Made by a program: the position numbers and the translations under genes. Positions 31,330 through 32,094 of a stretch of 32,094 nt of DNA are shown here, in pieces. The stretch comes from Achromobacter insolitus (GTDB lineage: Bacteria; Pseudomonadota; Gammaproteobacteria; Burkholderiales; Burkholderiaceae_B): NCBI RefSeq assembly GCF_002209555.1, contig NZ_NJIF01000017.1, positions 1-32,094 on the forward strand, given 5' to 3'. Positions within the stretch are counted from its first letter, which is position 1, and the number at the start of each line of letters is the position of its first letter. The notes under the pieces are model-generated. The model ran no database searches, was not told where the DNA came from, and was given only the letters and a program-made list of their open reading frames with translations.

Positions 31330-31572
31330 TGCCGTAGCGCTCCGTGGTAAGCGACATCCGCTCTGAATTCCTGGAGCTGGGGCCGCAGATATTTAAACCT
31401 GGATAGTTTAGGCTTGAAATATATACCTGAAGGTGGCGAGGTGCAAATGGGGAAAGTATCTAGATACTTAGGGGCGGGTAATTGGGGACAGTCTTTTTTG
31501 AGTTACGGGCGGGTTGGGGCCGGGGATGCGTCTTGGGCACTGCGGGGCGTGGGCAGTCGGCACTAGTAGGCC
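31330..31572. promoter_or_regulatory. Control region of the aryl-CoA operon with a perfect palindrome
   Basis: AAGTATCTAGATACTT (31454-31469) is a perfect 16-bp palindrome of the kind bound by MarR-family dimers. Nearer the start codon an imperfect inverted repeat links ATATTTAAACCT (31389-31400) with AGGCTTGAAATAT (31410-31422), in a markedly AT-rich stretch. On the minus strand TTCAAG and TTAAAT about 16 bp apart are a weak promoter candidate there. No regulator gene lies in the window next to it. A short GGGGACAGTC-T-tract segment (31484-31499) follows on the plus strand. Confidence 0.6.
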
Positions 31573-31736
31573 GCCCGTCGGCGCGGACGCTTGAGGGGTA
31601 GGCGCCCACGATTGCGGTCCGGAGCCTTCGCTCCGGACTGCCCCATCGTCATCGTCGTCACCGCCTGCGGCGGTTCCTTCCGATTCCCTCGGGCGCATCG
31701 AGGTTGCCCACCCCTCAAGCGTCCGCGCCGACGGGC
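31573..31736. repeat. Structured intergenic repeat, right copy with 27-bp terminal inverted arms
   Basis: Perfect 27-bp inverted arms (31573-31599 and 31710-31736, beginning GCCCGTCGGCGCGG) enclose a core (31608-31694) that is the reverse complement of the left-end repeat. The core has a 9-bp stem GTCCGGAGC/GCTCCGGAC (31617-31625 with 31630-31638) and a 6-bp stem ACCGCC/GGCGGT (31660-31665 with 31669-31674). The outer pair of the latter stem is A-T here and G-C in the left copy, a compensatory change. The arms differ in sequence from the left copy's arms, yet are self-complementary in each. Confidence 0.8.
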
Positions 31737-32094
31737 TACTTGAATCTTGGACTGATGCGCTGCTAGAGCCGTGATCAGGGACGAGTCTTGCGTTGCCCGC
31801 CATTCTCGGCCGCGCGGGCGGCCGGGAATGGCATACATGATTTCTGGAATTTCGATTGTGTTCACTTGCGCGAATGCGACAAGTGGATTGCTATTGGTCC
31901 CCAGCTCTTGGGGGGTGGGCGGTGATGGGTGGCGCGCGACGGACAGCCGCTTGCGCATGCAGACCCGGACGCGCACCACCCATCCGGCATCCGCGTTGAG
32001 TGACGATTGCTGGCCGACCGGCGCGTGGCCTTCGTCACGACACCACGCCTCACAAAACCCAGACCCGGTTCTCACTCGCGCCACGCGTCACCAC
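31737..32094. other. Gene-free tail with long inverted repeats
   Basis: No convincing gene is seen; open frames here run through the repeat and have no recognisable domain. Two large dyads stand out. The first is a 15-bp hairpin with one G-T pair (31799-31813 with 31818-31832, loop GCGG, arms starting GCCATTC). The second is a 15-bp inverted repeat with one mismatch (31924-31938 GATGGGTGGCGCGCG with 31970-31984). GCGTGG/CCACGC also recurs near 32030-32050. Confidence 0.55.

Noticed and set aside
29125..31350. 741-codon rightward open frame opposite the monooxygenase/reductase
   Set aside because: No domain is recognisable and its composition is that of an antisense shadow; the minus strand encodes a clear two-domain flavoprotein.
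31563..32084. 173-codon leftward open frame in the right tail
   Set aside because: It runs through the palindromic repeat, has no recognisable domain and shows no supported start; treated as non-coding.
1..32094. CRISPR arrays, tRNA/rRNA genes, transposases, prophage genes
   Set aside because: No regularly spaced direct repeats, no cloverleaf with a tRNA-like acceptor and no mobile-element protein motifs were seen.

Overview
The window is GC-rich DNA packed with genes. Short gaps, 4-bp stop/start overlaps and the order rubredoxin / yqgE / ruvX / pyrB-like / pyrC-like / plsC next to thiD-like / thiE / hemL point to a betaproteobacterium of the Burkholderiales, most likely Alcaligenaceae (Achromobacter/Bordetella type). 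That placement is inferred from gene content and order. No tRNA, rRNA, CRISPR, transposase or phage gene is visible.

Layout. (1) 1-177: a structured intergenic repeat. (2) 178-5157, leftward: an RraA/HMG-aldolase-family protein, a PLP aminotransferase and a complete polar amino acid ABC importer. A divergent LysR regulator (5327-6220) faces them. This looks like uptake, transamination and aldol cleavage of an unidentified amino acid. (3) 6249-10509, leftward: rubredoxin, yqgE, ruvX, a PyrB-like and a PyrC-like protein and a PlsC acyltransferase. The PyrB-like protein has lost nearly all ATCase active-site motifs, and the PyrC-like one lacks the metal-binding His pair. (4) 10630-13420, rightward: a divergent ThiD-like kinase, ThiE and HemL. 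(5) 13456-16234: a lytic transglycosylase (leftward) and a FapA/DUF342 protein (rightward). (6) 16253-22015, leftward, with a divergent AraC regulator at 22296-23282: an aromatic-ring catabolic operon. It encodes a LivK-type binding protein, a dienelactone hydrolase-SnoaL fusion, Rieske dioxygenase alpha and beta subunits, an isochorismatase-fold hydrolase and an SDR. Its substrate is not recognisable and no electron-transfer component is present. (7) 23519-31329, leftward: a 2-aminobenzoyl-CoA (or salicylyl-CoA) type operon. It encodes a monooxygenase/old-yellow-enzyme fusion, an SDR, an enoyl-CoA hydratase, an acyl-CoA dehydrogenase, an aryl-CoA ligase, a thioesterase and a Rid-family protein. 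(8) 31330-32094: the operon's control region with a perfect 16-bp palindrome, then a second, inverted copy of the left-end repeat and a gene-free tail rich in long inverted repeats.

The most unusual signals are the eroded ATCase coupled to a pseudo-dihydroorotase, the inverted pair of structured repeats whose stems show compensatory changes, and the unassigned dioxygenase operon.
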